From: an uncultured cyanobacterium
GTDB taxonomy: Bacteria > Cyanobacteriota > Cyanobacteriia > Thermostichales > Thermostichaceae
Direction: 5' to 3'
Length of the DNA: 64,000 nucleotides
Assembly (NCBI GenBank): GCA_937944885.1
Contig: CALFBB010000012.1
Coordinates: 47,506-111,505 of the forward strand
Of the stretch, positions 9,776-19,036 are shown piece after piece. Each line of letters opens with the position of its first letter. The stretch's first letter is position 1. The notes below the pieces were generated by a model. That model saw nothing but the letters and a program-made list of their open reading frames with translations, was not told where the DNA came from and ran no database searches. The position numbers and the translations under genes are program-made.

Positions 9776-10348
9776 ATGGTGTTGCTCCGCCTTTTCCTGC
9801 TCACCTTACTCATCCTCTGCATCCGCTTGTCAGCAGGCCCTGCCCATGCTCTGCTCAATGATGACCGTTACGATGGCAATATCTTTGCCCTCTACGGCTC
9901 CAACGGCGGTATGATCCCCCCCCGGGTCACCCTCAAACAAGCCAAAGAACAAGGGATCCCGGCCTTGCTGGTCTACTACATTGACGACAGCAGCGACTGC
10001 AAAAAATATGCCGCCACCATTGCCAACCTGCAAGTTCGCTACGGCCTCGGTGTCTATTTCATCCCCTATTCTGTTGATTCCCTCACCCCAGGGGATGAAC
10101 GGGGTCAATACTACAGCGGTCAAGTTCCTCAAACCCTGCTTTTCGATCCAGAGGGGAACATCGTCTATCAATCCGTCGGCAACCGGCCCATCACCGAGGT
10201 GGAAAATGCCATTCGTGCTCTCTTTAAGTTGGATCCCGTGCCCCCAGGCGTGATCAAAGCCAAACCCTTCAACGAGATCCAAACCGGATTTGCCGGATCC
10301 CGTTTTCCGGTCAACCCAGCACCGACTCCCGCAGAGGCGCAACCGTGA
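9776..10348 (+). CDS. Exported thioredoxin-like thylakoid protein (photosystem I accumulation factor family)
   Basis: The 190-residue product starts with a hydrophobic signal or anchor segment ending in AGPAHA, followed by a thioredoxin-like fold. The usual WCxxC active site is replaced: the corresponding stretch is YYIDDSSDCKKYA, so only one cysteine remains. A QVPQTLLFDPEGNIVYQS segment gives the cis-proline strand. I recognise the family annotated in cyanobacteria as a thylakoid membrane factor for photosystem I accumulation; this is from memory. The last 30 residues are low complexity. The next gene starts inside its stop codon, so the two are translationally coupled. Confidence 0.75.
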   Translation: MVLLRLFLLTLLILCIRLSAGPAHALLNDDRYDGNIFALYGSNGGMIPPRVTLKQAKEQGIPALLVYYIDDSSDCKKYAATIANLQVRYGLGVYFIPYSVDSLTPGDERGQYYSGQVPQTLLFDPEGNIVYQSVGNRPITEVENAIRALFKLDPVPPGVIKAKPFNEIQTGFAGSRFPVNPAPTPAEAQP

Positions 10349-10635
10349 CAACCCTTCCCAATCCAAACCCCGCGGATTCTCTTACTCAACTGGAAAATCA
10401 ACTCAGCACTCTACAGGCACGCCTTGCAGATCTAAAAGAAATGGAGCGTATTGCCCAGCTTCCCCCCGATCAATGGGCCCAAATTCAAGCCGAAGTTAGC
10501 CAGCTCGAACAACGCTTGCAAGCCTACCTGCTAGAAGTATTCAACCCCATCCCTGCCACCTTCTGGCAAGTGGTACGCTTTGGCGGACTTGGCGTTCTAC
10601 TTGGGGTGGCCCTACAACGTTGGCTCCTAAGTTGA
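10345..10635 (+). CDS. Small coiled-coil protein with C-terminal membrane segment
   Basis: A 96-residue protein with no family I can name. Residues about 14-70 form an amphipathic, leucine-rich helix typical of a short coiled coil. Residues about 78-93 (VVRFGGLGVLLGVALQ) are a single C-terminal membrane anchor. The GTG start overlaps the preceding stop codon by four bases (GTGA), which argues that it is real and co-translated with the thylakoid factor upstream. It is probably a tail-anchored partner of that factor, but this is inferred only from the coupling. Confidence 0.72.
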   Translation: MTTLPNPNPADSLTQLENQLSTLQARLADLKEMERIAQLPPDQWAQIQAEVSQLEQRLQAYLLEVFNPIPATFWQVVRFGGLGVLLGVALQRWLLS

Positions 10636-10701
10636 CCTAAACTCGAACCTCGCTCCACCCCTTAAGATGAAAAAACTCTAGGACTCCAACCTGCCCGTAC
10701 C

Positions 10702-11568
10702 ATGCGACGATCCCGCCCCTCGACCCTCAACTTGGATACCTCTCGCTTCCTACCTCTGATCACCTTGCTGCTAGTGGCCCTGATTTTCTTGCCCCGTTGT
10801 TTACTGGTGGTGCAACCCGGTTATGAAGCTGTCATTTTTAATCGTCTGACCGGTGTAGAAATGAGCCCTCGCCGCGAAGGGATCCATCTGCTGATTCCAG
10901 TTTTACAATTTCCTACCCTCTATGATGTGCGCACTCAAACCTACAACATGACCAGCCAAAGTGAAGAACGCAGTGTCAAAGCAGATGATTCTTTGACCGC
11001 TCTCACTGCCGATGGTCAACGTGTTGATCTTGATGTATCTGTTCGCTATCGCCTAGATCCGGAACGAGTGCCTGAAATCCATCAGAATGTTGGCCCCAAT
11101 TACCTGAACAAAATTATTCGCCCAGCCTCTCAGGCAGTGGTACGCAATGTGATTGCTCGCTACTCTGCTATTGGTGTTTATTCTGAGCAACGGGCCGAGA
11201 TCCAAGAACAGATTGCGTCAGAGTTGAGTAGCCTAATGCAACCAGAGGGACTCATTTTGCAAAGCTTATTGCTGCGGAATGTTGAATTTTCCAAAGAGTT
11301 TCAGTCTGCTATCGAAGCCAAGCAAATTGCCGAACAAGAGAAACAAAGAGAAGTGTTTCGAGTTGAGCAAGCCCAGCTTATCAAACAGAGGATGATCGTC
11401 AAAGCCAGTGGTGAAGCACAAGCCATTACCTTAAAAGGAGAAGCGCTCCGCAACAACCCAAACGTCATTCAGTTGGAGTATGTCCGCAACCTACCCGATG
11501 ACATTAAAACCATTGTCAGCGAGCAAAATACTATTCTAAATCTTGGAGATTTTCTCAATTCTAATTAA
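10702..11568 (+). CDS. phb: Prohibitin/SPFH-family membrane protein
   Basis: A 288-residue band-7 protein. It has one N-terminal membrane segment (residues about 15-40), then VVQPGYEAVIFNRLTG, which opens the SPFH domain, then YDVRTQTYNM. The long helical region (SAIEAKQIAEQEKQREVFR) is typical of prohibitins. It ends with EYVRNLPDDIKTIV. Prohibitins form large ring assemblies at the membrane and modulate FtsH-type proteolysis. The gene follows the coiled-coil gene by 66 bases on the same strand. The symbol follows usage for cyanobacterial prohibitins; the particular paralogue is not determined. Confidence 0.9.
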   Translation: MRRSRPSTLNLDTSRFLPLITLLLVALIFLPRCLLVVQPGYEAVIFNRLTGVEMSPRREGIHLLIPVLQFPTLYDVRTQTYNMTSQSEERSVKADDSLTALTADGQRVDLDVSVRYRLDPERVPEIHQNVGPNYLNKIIRPASQAVVRNVIARYSAIGVYSEQRAEIQEQIASELSSLMQPEGLILQSLLLRNVEFSKEFQSAIEAKQIAEQEKQREVFRVEQAQLIKQRMIVKASGEAQAITLKGEALRNNPNVIQLEYVRNLPDDIKTIVSEQNTILNLGDFLNSN

Positions 11569-11596
11569 ATCATTGGAGATCCAGACTCCCCCACTT

Positions 11597-12103
11597 CTAA
11601 GCAGATTCTTCTGGCAACTCTACCTCTACATCAGATTGATCAGACAAACCAGATGCAGAAGCATCGGGACGATTTTGTCGGATTAGCTGCACAATCGCCA
11701 CCGTAGCCAAGTGCGAAAGTAGCCCAACCGGCCCTGCAAACAAGCACAAGAGAAGGGAATGGCTTGTCCAAATGCGCTTGTTGTAGCCCTCTAGGTAGAT
11801 CCAACGACCCACAAACAAATCCATCACAATGTAGTGAACCCAGCCAGCAGCCATCACCTGCGGTCGGGCAAACAGTTGACTCAAGCCCGACAAAGAAAGC
11901 TGGGGATCGGAAAACCCAGCCAAACTTGCCCCATCAAACCCTGTAACCAGCAGGTACAGGTAGACCACCGCCAACACTGCTATTGGCAACAATGACTCCA
12001 TCACCTGACGAGTTACCCGCCAACCCGGCAGCAGGATCATCAGAGCCCAAAACGGCAACGCAAACCAGTTGGCTGCGTTAAAGATTGTCTCCAGCATGTT
12101 CAC
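11597..12103 (-). CDS. ABA4-like (DUF4281) membrane protein
   Basis: The 168-residue product has four hydrophobic segments and the ABA4-like signature: FNAANWFALPFWALM at the start, WVHYIVMDLFVGRW in the third segment, and FAGPVGLLSH in the last. In plants ABA4 is needed for neoxanthin formation. In cyanobacteria the role of the homologues is not settled to my knowledge, although carotenoid metabolism is the usual suggestion. The start is GTG at 12103 or ATG at 12097. The hydrophilic C-terminus is acidic. It is convergent with the prohibitin gene, 28 bases apart. Confidence 0.85.
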   Translation of the reverse strand: MNMLETIFNAANWFALPFWALMILLPGWRVTRQVMESLLPIAVLAVVYLYLLVTGFDGASLAGFSDPQLSLSGLSQLFARPQVMAAGWVHYIVMDLFVGRWIYLEGYNKRIWTSHSLLLCLFAGPVGLLSHLATVAIVQLIRQNRPDASASGLSDQSDVEVELPEESA

Positions 12104-12393
12104 TAACCCATAACTCTACCTGTTCATTATCAGCCCCCCTACACCTTTCGATCCTCAACTTGCATCAGAAGCAATAGGGCAGCCGCACACAATTCGCGAT
12201 CGACCCAGTTGCCCCAGAGCCAAACAGTACTTTCTCTCACAATTCCCCCTGCACCCATCTAGACTTCGACTTCCGGCCCAAAACCTGATACCGAAAGCAA
12301 GACTGACCTTGCCCAACCGCTGTTCTTGCTGGTCTGCCCTTGGTATAAAAGGTTGTACTGCCCGGAAAAGGAATCCTTTGACCCAAGCTGGGT

Positions 12394-14166
12394 ATGCTGG
12401 ATCTGCCCCTCCACACCCTTATCATGTGCAGAGTTACCGGTCATCACATTACTGAGCAAACCACTCGTGCATTTTGGATTGGAGTACTGCTGTGTATTCT
12501 GCTAGGGACTCCAGCTTGGCCTCAATTGAGCAGCATTGACAGAGAAAACCAACCGGCGCCAGTCGTTATCGATGGAAATGTGTTATTTGAAGTTCGGTCC
12601 TCTGGTCAATTCAACGCTCAAGAACGTGCTGACTTCATTAATCTTCTCCTGGAAAGTGCCATCGCAGCCCGAGAGCCTGTACAGGTGCAAATTGAGGAGC
12701 GAAATAACTTACCCACCTTACTCTTAAATGGACGCTATCTACTGACAGTTACCGATCAAGACGTTGAGGAAAATCAGTCGCCTCAAACCCAAGCAGAAGC
12801 CTGGGCAACTCTTTTAGAAACAGCCCTTGCAGAAGCACAATCTCAACGCAGTATCGAGTACCTACAAACCGCCGGTATTCAAGCCGGGATTGCAGTTGCT
12901 ATAACCTTAATCTTTCACAATGTTTTGGGTTGGCTACCTCGCTATTGGAGAAGAAAGGCCAACTCTTCACAACTCTTATTAACCTTGGTTATTTTTTCCA
13001 GTCGATTGGGTTTATGGCTGGTGACAGGAGCCTATATTATCCATCTCTTTCCCCTCACACGCCATTGGCTTTATCAAGTTAGCACTACCTTAAATTGGGG
13101 CCTGGATCCAGATCCTGCTCCCCGCCTACCGATCTTTCTCGGCTTGGTTACCTTATCCCTCTTAATCGGATATAACACTCCCTCTATCCTTATTGCTCTG
13201 CTTCAGCGGTTTAGCTCCTCCAAAGCCTTTATCATTTTAGAAAAAGTGCTCACCCCCCTACGAGAATCTCAACAGATAGCAGGTACGATATTGCTTTTAC
13301 ATGCCTCCCTCAATATATTGAGACCTTATCCCACACTGTTTTCTCTGTTGCGACCCTGGCTGGATTTAGCCCTTGTTGTTAGTTTGGCCTGGCTTTTATC
13401 CAGAGGATTTCGACAGGTGATACGCCTTTATGGTATAGACTTAATTCGTAACCTAGGATTAGAAGTCGATGAGTTCGTCTTAGTGATTGAGACAGTTATT
13501 AATGCAGCAATCATTGTATTTTCTGTATTTATCTTTGCTCAAACTCAACAGTTTAACCTGATTGGTCTGATTACCAGTTTAGGGATTGGTGGATTGGCAG
13601 TAGCTTTTGCTGCTCAAAAAATTATCGAACAAATCCTTAGTACCATTGTTTTATATTTGGATCGTCCCTTTGTCCCTGGAGATTATATCCGTATGGCAAA
13701 TGGACAGATTGGTCGTGTTGAGTCCATTGGTTTACGTTCTACCAAGATTCGTACAGCTGCTAAGAGTACCCTGATGATTGTTCCCAACTCCAACTTGGTC
13801 AATGCCGAGATTGAAAACCTGAGCATGGCCAAAAAGGTTATGGTATTGCTGTACTTAGATTTTCTAAAGCCACTTAAGGATCAAGATGCTGCTTTGGTTA
13901 AACAGGTCATTTCTGAAGAGACCAACTCTCTATTTGGTATTGATCCAGGCAGTACTAATATCTCATTACTCCGCAATACCGAAGGGCACATTACTAGAGC
14001 TAGGGTCACCTTCTTTATCCTCGGTTCTAGCGAAAACTCCATTCAGTTACGCAAAAGACTACTAGAATTGGCCAATGAAAAGATTTCTAAGAAACTCATG
14101 AAGTTCGGGATCCAGTTTTTCCTCCAGGATCCAACCATCTACGTGGAATCCCCTGTTATCATTTAA
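12394..14166 (+). CDS. MscS-family mechanosensitive channel with periplasmic domain
   Basis: A 590-residue membrane protein. After a signal-like segment (FWIGVLLCILLGTPAWPQ) there is a soluble domain of about 100 residues that is likely periplasmic. At least five hydrophobic segments follow, ending in the MscS pore region: GLITSLGIGGLAVAFAAQK. The beta domain follows (YLDRPFVPGDYIRM, then GRVESIGLRSTKIRT, then VPNSNLVNAEIEN). The channel opens under membrane tension to release solutes; some MscS relatives have other roles. The AT content is visibly higher than that of its neighbours. The start could be the ATG at 12394 or at 12424; neither has a clear ribosome binding site. Confidence 0.9.
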   Translation: MLDLPLHTLIMCRVTGHHITEQTTRAFWIGVLLCILLGTPAWPQLSSIDRENQPAPVVIDGNVLFEVRSSGQFNAQERADFINLLLESAIAAREPVQVQIEERNNLPTLLLNGRYLLTVTDQDVEENQSPQTQAEAWATLLETALAEAQSQRSIEYLQTAGIQAGIAVAITLIFHNVLGWLPRYWRRKANSSQLLLTLVIFSSRLGLWLVTGAYIIHLFPLTRHWLYQVSTTLNWGLDPDPAPRLPIFLGLVTLSLLIGYNTPSILIALLQRFSSSKAFIILEKVLTPLRESQQIAGTILLLHASLNILRPYPTLFSLLRPWLDLALVVSLAWLLSRGFRQVIRLYGIDLIRNLGLEVDEFVLVIETVINAAIIVFSVFIFAQTQQFNLIGLITSLGIGGLAVAFAAQKIIEQILSTIVLYLDRPFVPGDYIRMANGQIGRVESIGLRSTKIRTAAKSTLMIVPNSNLVNAEIENLSMAKKVMVLLYLDFLKPLKDQDAALVKQVISEETNSLFGIDPGSTNISLLRNTEGHITRARVTFFILGSSENSIQLRKRLLELANEKISKKLMKFGIQFFLQDPTIYVESPVII

Positions 14167-14217
14167 CTGACAATTATTTGTGAAATTCATATAAAGATTG
14201 ATGAAGAAGTAACCCGA

Positions 14218-15570
14218 TTACCCCAAGAGCATATGTTGGGCAATGAAATCTGTATGGACTTCTCCCTTCAGAAAAGCCTCATGACGTAAGATCCGTTGAT
14301 GGAAAGGGATTGTAGTCGGTACCCCGGTGATGGCACATTCGCCCAAAGCCCGCTGCATCCGCCGGATAGCTGCTGCCCGGTTCGGTCCCCAAGCGATCAA
14401 CTTACCCAACAGCGAATCGTAATAGGGCGGGATCTGATAGTCGGTGTAGATGTGGGAGTCCATCCGTACCCCTGGCCCTCCCGGTGGCAGGTAGGCACTA
14501 ATCGTGCCTGATTGGGGGCGAAATTGCTGCTTGGGATCCTCAGCGTTGATACGACACTCAATGGCATGCCCTCGCAACTGGACATCCTTCTGGCGAAAGG
14601 AAAGGGGTTGCCCCTGAGCGATGCGAATTTGCTCCGCGATCAAATCCAGCCCAGTTACCATCTCCGTTACAGGATGTTCCACCTGAATACGAGTATTCAT
14701 CTCGATGAAATAAAACTGGCCGTGCCTATCCAGCAAAAACTCTACTGTGCCTGCCCCCACATAGTTCACCACCTTGGCCGCCTTGACCGCTGCCGCTCCC
14801 ATCCGGCTACGCAAAGCTGTGGTTAAAGCCGGACTAGGAGCTTCCTCCAAAAGCTTTTGATGCCGCCGCTGAATGGAGCAGTCCCGCTCGTACAGATGCA
14901 CCACATTGCCGTGGGTATCTGCCAGGATCTGAAACTCCACATGGCGAGGCCGCTCGATAAATTTCTCCAGATAAATCCCCCCATCCCCAAAAGCTGCCTG
15001 AGCCTCCCCCTGAGCGGTTCGCATCATCTTGAGTAAATCTTGGGCATCTTTGGCCACCCGCATGCCGCGCCCTCCCCCCCCTGCTGTTGCTTTGATCATC
15101 ACGGGATAGCCAATTTTCTCCGCCAACTTTATCGCCTCCTCATCGGAGCTGATCAGCCCACGACTGCCGGGCACCGTCGGTACCCCCACCGACTGCATGG
15201 TTTCCCGCGCTGTGGCTTTGTCTGCCATTTTGCGCATCGACTCAGGCGAAGGACCGATAAAAATCAGATGGTGATCCGCACACATCTCGGCAAACTTGGC
15301 ATTCTCCGCCAGAAAGCCATAGCCCGGATGAATGGCTGTCGCCCCACGGGTAAGGGCTGCTGAAATAATGTTGGGAATATTCAGATAACTTTTGGCCACC
15401 GGGGCATCCCCCACACAGACGGCTTCATCCGCCAGTTGTACGTGCAGAGAGTTTTGATCAGCGGTGGAATATACAGCGACCGTCGGGATCCCCATTTCCT
15501 GACAGGTGCGGATGATGCGTAGGGCGATCTCACCTCGGTTGGCGATCAGGATCTTGGCGATGGGCGGCAT
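14218..15570 (-). CDS. accC: Biotin carboxylase, acetyl-CoA carboxylase subunit
   Basis: The 450-residue length is standard. AccC carboxylates the biotin on AccB using ATP and bicarbonate, the first half of the acetyl-CoA carboxylase reaction. Visible features are [16 protein letters not shown] at the N-terminus, the glycine-rich ATP loop [11 protein letters not shown], and the metal- and substrate-binding [23 protein letters not shown] lies in the C-terminal domain. The start is the ATG at 15570. accB is not adjacent, as is common in cyanobacteria. The gene is convergent with the MscS gene 51 bases away. Confidence 0.97.
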   Translation of the reverse strand: MPPIAKILIANRGEIALRIIRTCQEMGIPTVAVYSTADQNSLHVQLADEAVCVGDAPVAKSYLNIPNIISAALTRGATAIHPGYGFLAENAKFAEMCADHHLIFIGPSPESMRKMADKATARETMQSVGVPTVPGSRGLISSDEEAIKLAEKIGYPVMIKATAGGGGRGMRVAKDAQDLLKMMRTAQGEAQAAFGDGGIYLEKFIERPRHVEFQILADTHGNVVHLYERDCSIQRRHQKLLEEAPSPALTTALRSRMGAAAVKAAKVVNYVGAGTVEFLLDRHGQFYFIEMNTRIQVEHPVTEMVTGLDLIAEQIRIAQGQPLSFRQKDVQLRGHAIECRINAEDPKQQFRPQSGTISAYLPPGGPGVRMDSHIYTDYQIPPYYDSLLGKLIAWGPNRAAAIRRMQRALGECAITGVPTTIPFHQRILRHEAFLKGEVHTDFIAQHMLLG

Positions 15571-15689
15571 GAGGAGCGCTCAAGCAAAAGTAGAAAGCTA
15601 GGCCGCCAGAGTGCGGCAGCCTTTGGTCAACATCTTCCTAGGAAGATTGATCCTACCATGGGGAGCTGCTGGTAAGGATGCCAAAGGAT

Positions 15690-16100
15690 CTACAGACCTA
15701 CAATCTGGGTATTCTCAAAGGTCGAAAGAATTGTATGTAGATCCTTAGTTTGCAACGAATAGGTGGCAGTGGCATCGTTACCAAATTGAATTTCATCTCC
15801 ATCTTCCAAATCCTGGAACTCCACTCGCTGCCCCCTCACGTACAAGCCATTGGTGCTTGGATTACCATGAATGTCTCCATCAATGATCTGGTAGGTGAAC
15901 CCATCGAGTGAGGTGGGAGATTCTATTTTGACCAAAATGGCATGATGGCGGGAAACATATTGTGAATCAATACGAATACTATTGCTTGGATCCCGGCCTA
16001 ACGAGTACAGCTCAGCTGTTAACCAGTAGGCTTTTGGCCCGTTGCGATCCTTGACGATCAACACATGATTGAGGGTGGGTCGAGGAGAGGGCGTGGTCAT
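15690..16100 (-). CDS. FHA-domain protein (second copy)
   Basis: With the ATG at 16100 the product has 136 residues and is essentially one FHA domain. It shows YSLGRDPSNSIRI, YVSRHHAILV, STNGLYVRG and LEDGDEIQFG in the expected order. The frame stays open to 16247 and another ATG lies at 16150, but that extension has a cysteine-rich, unconserved look. A YxIIDGDIxGxxSTNG segment parallels the first FHA protein (5606-6193), so these are probably paralogues. It lies upstream of accC on the same strand with a 119-base gap. The phosphopeptide partner is unknown. Confidence 0.86.
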   Translation of the reverse strand: MTTPSPRPTLNHVLIVKDRNGPKAYWLTAELYSLGRDPSNSIRIDSQYVSRHHAILVKIESPTSLDGFTYQIIDGDIHGNPSTNGLYVRGQRVEFQDLEDGDEIQFGNDATATYSLQTKDLHTILSTFENTQIVGL

Positions 16101-16256
16101 GAGTTCACCCGCTTGCACATCACAGAAGCAAGGTTGCCAAAACGATAACATGGTACCCTTCAGTTGTTTTACCCTCCCCAGTTGACCGGGAGCAAAGCAG
16201 GAAAAAGTCCAGAGCTTGACAGAATAACATCGGCCAAGAGAATCCAAGAGGTCCCC

Positions 16257-16409
16257 TCATGGGCAGCTATAGAACCCAAGCTGAAGCGGGCGGGGTAAAG
16301 CAACCCCCTCTGCGTGTAGTCGGTTGTCCAACGTCAGGACAAAATCATAACCCTCCCCCAACTTGGGTGTCTGCCAATAGGCAACACTGTCATCGGTAAT
16401 CCCATCCAT
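16257..16409 (-). CDS. Unrecognised 50-residue open frame
   Basis: In the divergent gap between the second FHA gene and rubA the minus strand encodes 50 residues from an ATG at 16409 (MDGITDDSVAYWQT, later GYDFVLTLDNRLHAEG). The frame is open another 15 to 20 codons upstream with equally protein-like sequence but no start codon, so it may be the tail of a decayed gene. No ribosome binding site is clear. I do not recognise a family. Confidence 0.3.
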   Translation of the reverse strand: MDGITDDSVAYWQTPKLGEGYDFVLTLDNRLHAEGVALPRPLQLGFYSCP

Positions 16410-16536
16410 GACCTGGGATCCCTCCGTGTCGGCAAAACAGTTATCGACAGAACAGAACCGGGAAAATCACCCTGAGTAGATTTTTGTAACGAACCCTCTC
16501 ATAATAGGATTGAAGACAAGAACGGCTCCTCTACCC

Positions 16537-16944
16537 ATGAATGGCTCGCAACCGGATCCCGGCTTGGGGACGCAGTCGCCTCGCTTGATTGAGCTGGCGG
16601 AAGATGAAACTGATGCGCAGCTGGACAATCCTCTGCGAATGCAGCGCTATGAATGTCGCTCCTGCGGCTATGTCTATGAGCCCGCCAAAGGGGATCAACT
16701 GAATCGCATCCCGGCGGGAGTCCCCTTTGAGGAATTGCCTACAGATTGGAAATGTCCAGTGTGTCGAGCGGATAAACGTCTGTTCCAAGCGGTGGGAGCA
16801 AAAGGGAAACCCTCAGGGTTTCAGGAAAATTTGCGTTACGGACTGGGGGTGAATGTCATGACCCCTGCCCAAAAAAATCTGCTTATTTTCTTGGGGCTGG
16901 CGCTTGGATTTTTATTCCTGATGAGTTTCTACTTTGTCGAGTGA
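16537..16944 (+). CDS. rubA: Membrane-anchored rubredoxin, photosystem assembly factor
   Basis: The 135-residue product contains a rubredoxin domain with two CxxC knuckles (CRSCGYVYEP and CPVCRADK) binding one iron. A C-terminal membrane anchor follows (LLIFLGLALGFLFLMSFYF). In cyanobacteria RubA is needed for photosystem assembly. I chose the ATG at 16537; a TTG at 16510 would add nine residues. The stop codon overlaps the start of ycf48 (TGATG), giving translational coupling. This gene pair is conserved, but it is normally followed by psbEFLJ; here murG follows. Confidence 0.93.
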   Translation: MNGSQPDPGLGTQSPRLIELAEDETDAQLDNPLRMQRYECRSCGYVYEPAKGDQLNRIPAGVPFEELPTDWKCPVCRADKRLFQAVGAKGKPSGFQENLRYGLGVNVMTPAQKNLLIFLGLALGFLFLMSFYFVE

Positions 16945-17936
16945 TGATCAAAATGTTCAAACCTCTGAGGATGGTGCTGCTCTTTTCTTTATCGCTGCTG
17001 CTGATGGCGGCGCGCATGCCCAGTATGCGAGTGGTACCGTGGCAACAGGTGCAAGTGCCCACCGAAAATATCTTGCTCGATATTGCCTTCACCGGCAGTG
17101 ACGGCTCTCACGGTTGGTTGGTGGGGGATAAGGCAACTTTGCTGGAATCTCAGGATGGTGGTCTCACCTGGCAAAATCGCAACTTGACGGGGCTAGAGCC
17201 GGAGGCCTACTTATCTTCCATCAGCTTTGCCGGCCCAGAAGGTTGGATAGTCGGGCAACCCAAGGTTCTCTTGCATACCCTCAACGAGGGGGCCGATTGG
17301 ACCTCCATTCGCCTGAGCAATCAGTTGCCGGGTGAGCCCCTCCTTGTTGAGGCGTTAGGGCCAGGGTCGGCAGAAATGGTGACCAATGTAGGGGCTATCT
17401 ACCGCACCGAAGATGGGGGCCAAAACTGGCGTGCTCGTGTGGATCAACCGATTGGTGTACTTAAGAACATTGCCCGTAGCCCTGCAGGAGAATACTTGGC
17501 AGTCTCCTCTCGGGGTAGCTTCTATTTCCTCTACACTCCCGAAAGCCAAACCTGGAAGCCCTATCCTCGGGAAAGTTCCCGTCGTATCCAGAATATGGGC
17601 TTTGGACCCAACGGCAGCGCCTGGAAGATTAACCAGGGGGCGGAAATTACCTTCACGGACGATTTCACCTCCGGGGAGTGGGGAAAATCCATCCGACCCG
17701 GTCGCGCCCTCAGCTTTGGCTACTTGAATGCTGCCTATCAAAATGATCATGACCTTTGGGTTGTTGGCGGAGGGGCTACCTTGATTCACAGCCCCGATGG
17801 GGGAGCTACCTGGGAGCAGGCCACCAAGGTGAGCAGCATACCGGCCAATTTTTACAGCATCAAGTTCTTCACTCCTGAGCAAGGCTTTATTCTCGGCCAG
17901 CGAGGCACCCTCCTGCGCTACGTCAGTTCCAACTAG
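16944..17936 (+). CDS. ycf48: Photosystem II assembly factor Ycf48
   Basis: The 330-residue product is made of beta-propeller repeats with the Asp-box pattern (SQDGGLTWQN, TEDGGQNWRA, SPDGGATWEQ). Ycf48/Hcf136 binds the D1 precursor during photosystem II assembly on the lumenal side. The N-terminus has a hydrophobic export segment (MVLLFSLSLLLMAARMPSM). It lacks the lipobox cysteine that I would expect in most cyanobacterial Ycf48 proteins, so this one may be a soluble lumenal form. The ATG overlaps the rubA stop by one base. murG starts 17 bases after its stop. Confidence 0.94.
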   Translation: MIKMFKPLRMVLLFSLSLLLMAARMPSMRVVPWQQVQVPTENILLDIAFTGSDGSHGWLVGDKATLLESQDGGLTWQNRNLTGLEPEAYLSSISFAGPEGWIVGQPKVLLHTLNEGADWTSIRLSNQLPGEPLLVEALGPGSAEMVTNVGAIYRTEDGGQNWRARVDQPIGVLKNIARSPAGEYLAVSSRGSFYFLYTPESQTWKPYPRESSRRIQNMGFGPNGSAWKINQGAEITFTDDFTSGEWGKSIRPGRALSFGYLNAAYQNDHDLWVVGGGATLIHSPDGGATWEQATKVSSIPANFYSIKFFTPEQGFILGQRGTLLRYVSSN

Positions 17937-17953
17937 CTACAACAGGGATCCCG

Positions 17954-19036
17954 GTGTACAAACCCAGGCGTACCCCAAGGCTGTTGATTGCTGCTAGCGG
18001 CACGGGGGGGCATGTATTCCCGGCTTTGGCCATTGCTGAGCACTTACCCGACTGGCAAATCGAATGGTTAGGGGTTCCGGATCGGATGGAAGCAAAGCTG
18101 GTGCGGGAGCGCTATCGGCTTCATGCCATCTCTATGTCTGGTTTACAGGGATCCCTATGGGATAAGGGGCGAGCTTTTCTGCAACTGGGGGCAGCAATCT
18201 GGAAGGTGCGGCAGCTCCTGCAGGCAGGACAGTTTGATGGGGTGCTGAGTACAGGGGGCTATATCGCTGCTCCGGCAATTTTGGCCGCTCGCTCCCTCGG
18301 GGTACCGGTGCTGTTGCATGAATCCAATGTGATTCCCGGCAAGGTTACTCGTGCGTTGGGTCGCTGGTGCCGGCTAGTGGCTTTGGGCATGGCGCAAACC
18401 GCACAACATTTACCAGGGGTAGCTACCCAAGTGGTGGGTACCCCTGTCCGGTCAGAGTTCTACAGCCCCCAGCCGCTTCCTGCCGATATCCCGATTCCAG
18501 AAGGGGATCCCCTGATTTTGGTGATGGGCGGTAGTCAAGGGGCAAGAGGACTGAATCGCATGGTTGCCGCCTGTGCAGAGGCTTGGTTACAGACGGGGGC
18601 CTGGATTGTACATTTGACGGGTCATGATGAAGAGTTTTGCATCCCTCAGCATCCCCGTTACTGGCGGTTTCCTTTTCGAGCGGACGTGGCTGGCCTGTTG
18701 CAGCGGGCCAATTTTGCCATCAGCCGTGCTGGAGCCATGAGCCTGGCGGAATTACTGGCTACAGGTACACCTGCCGTTTTGATACCCTATCCCTTTGCAG
18801 CTGAGGATCATCAGTATCACAATGCCCTTGCTTTCGTACAGTACGGCGGGGGCGTGGTCATGCGAGAATCTGAGAAGAATCTGGATCTCCTTCGGCAAAC
18901 GGTGCTGAGCTGGTTGGCTCATCCCCGGACAGTTACTCAGATGGCCACTAGGCTGAAGGCTACTGCCTATCCGGCAGCCGGCAAGGTCATGGCCGAGTTG
19001 CTGCAACAGATTCTACAAGAGGCTGCTGCCCATTGA
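17954..19036 (+). CDS. murG: MurG N-acetylglucosaminyltransferase
   Basis: The 360-residue length is typical. MurG adds GlcNAc to lipid I to make lipid II at the inner face of the plasma membrane. Family motifs are ASGTGGHVFPALA near the N-terminus, GVLSTGGYIAAPAILAA, and LHESNVIPGKVTR. The donor-binding half has VMGGSQGARGLN and SRAGAMSLAELLATG, then IPYPFAAEDHQYHNA. The start is GTG at 17954, 17 bases after ycf48, so it is probably in the rubA-ycf48 transcript. That coupling of cell-wall and photosystem genes is unusual. Confidence 0.95.
   Translation: MYKPRRTPRLLIAASGTGGHVFPALAIAEHLPDWQIEWLGVPDRMEAKLVRERYRLHAISMSGLQGSLWDKGRAFLQLGAAIWKVRQLLQAGQFDGVLSTGGYIAAPAILAARSLGVPVLLHESNVIPGKVTRALGRWCRLVALGMAQTAQHLPGVATQVVGTPVRSEFYSPQPLPADIPIPEGDPLILVMGGSQGARGLNRMVAACAEAWLQTGAWIVHLTGHDEEFCIPQHPRYWRFPFRADVAGLLQRANFAISRAGAMSLAELLATGTPAVLIPYPFAAEDHQYHNALAFVQYGGGVVMRESEKNLDLLRQTVLSWLAHPRTVTQMATRLKATAYPAAGKVMAELLQQILQEAAAH

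Noticed and set aside
9830..10366. 178-codon open frame on the minus strand
   Set aside because: Fully antisense to the thioredoxin-like gene, which has signal peptide and family features; a mirror effect of GC-rich codons.
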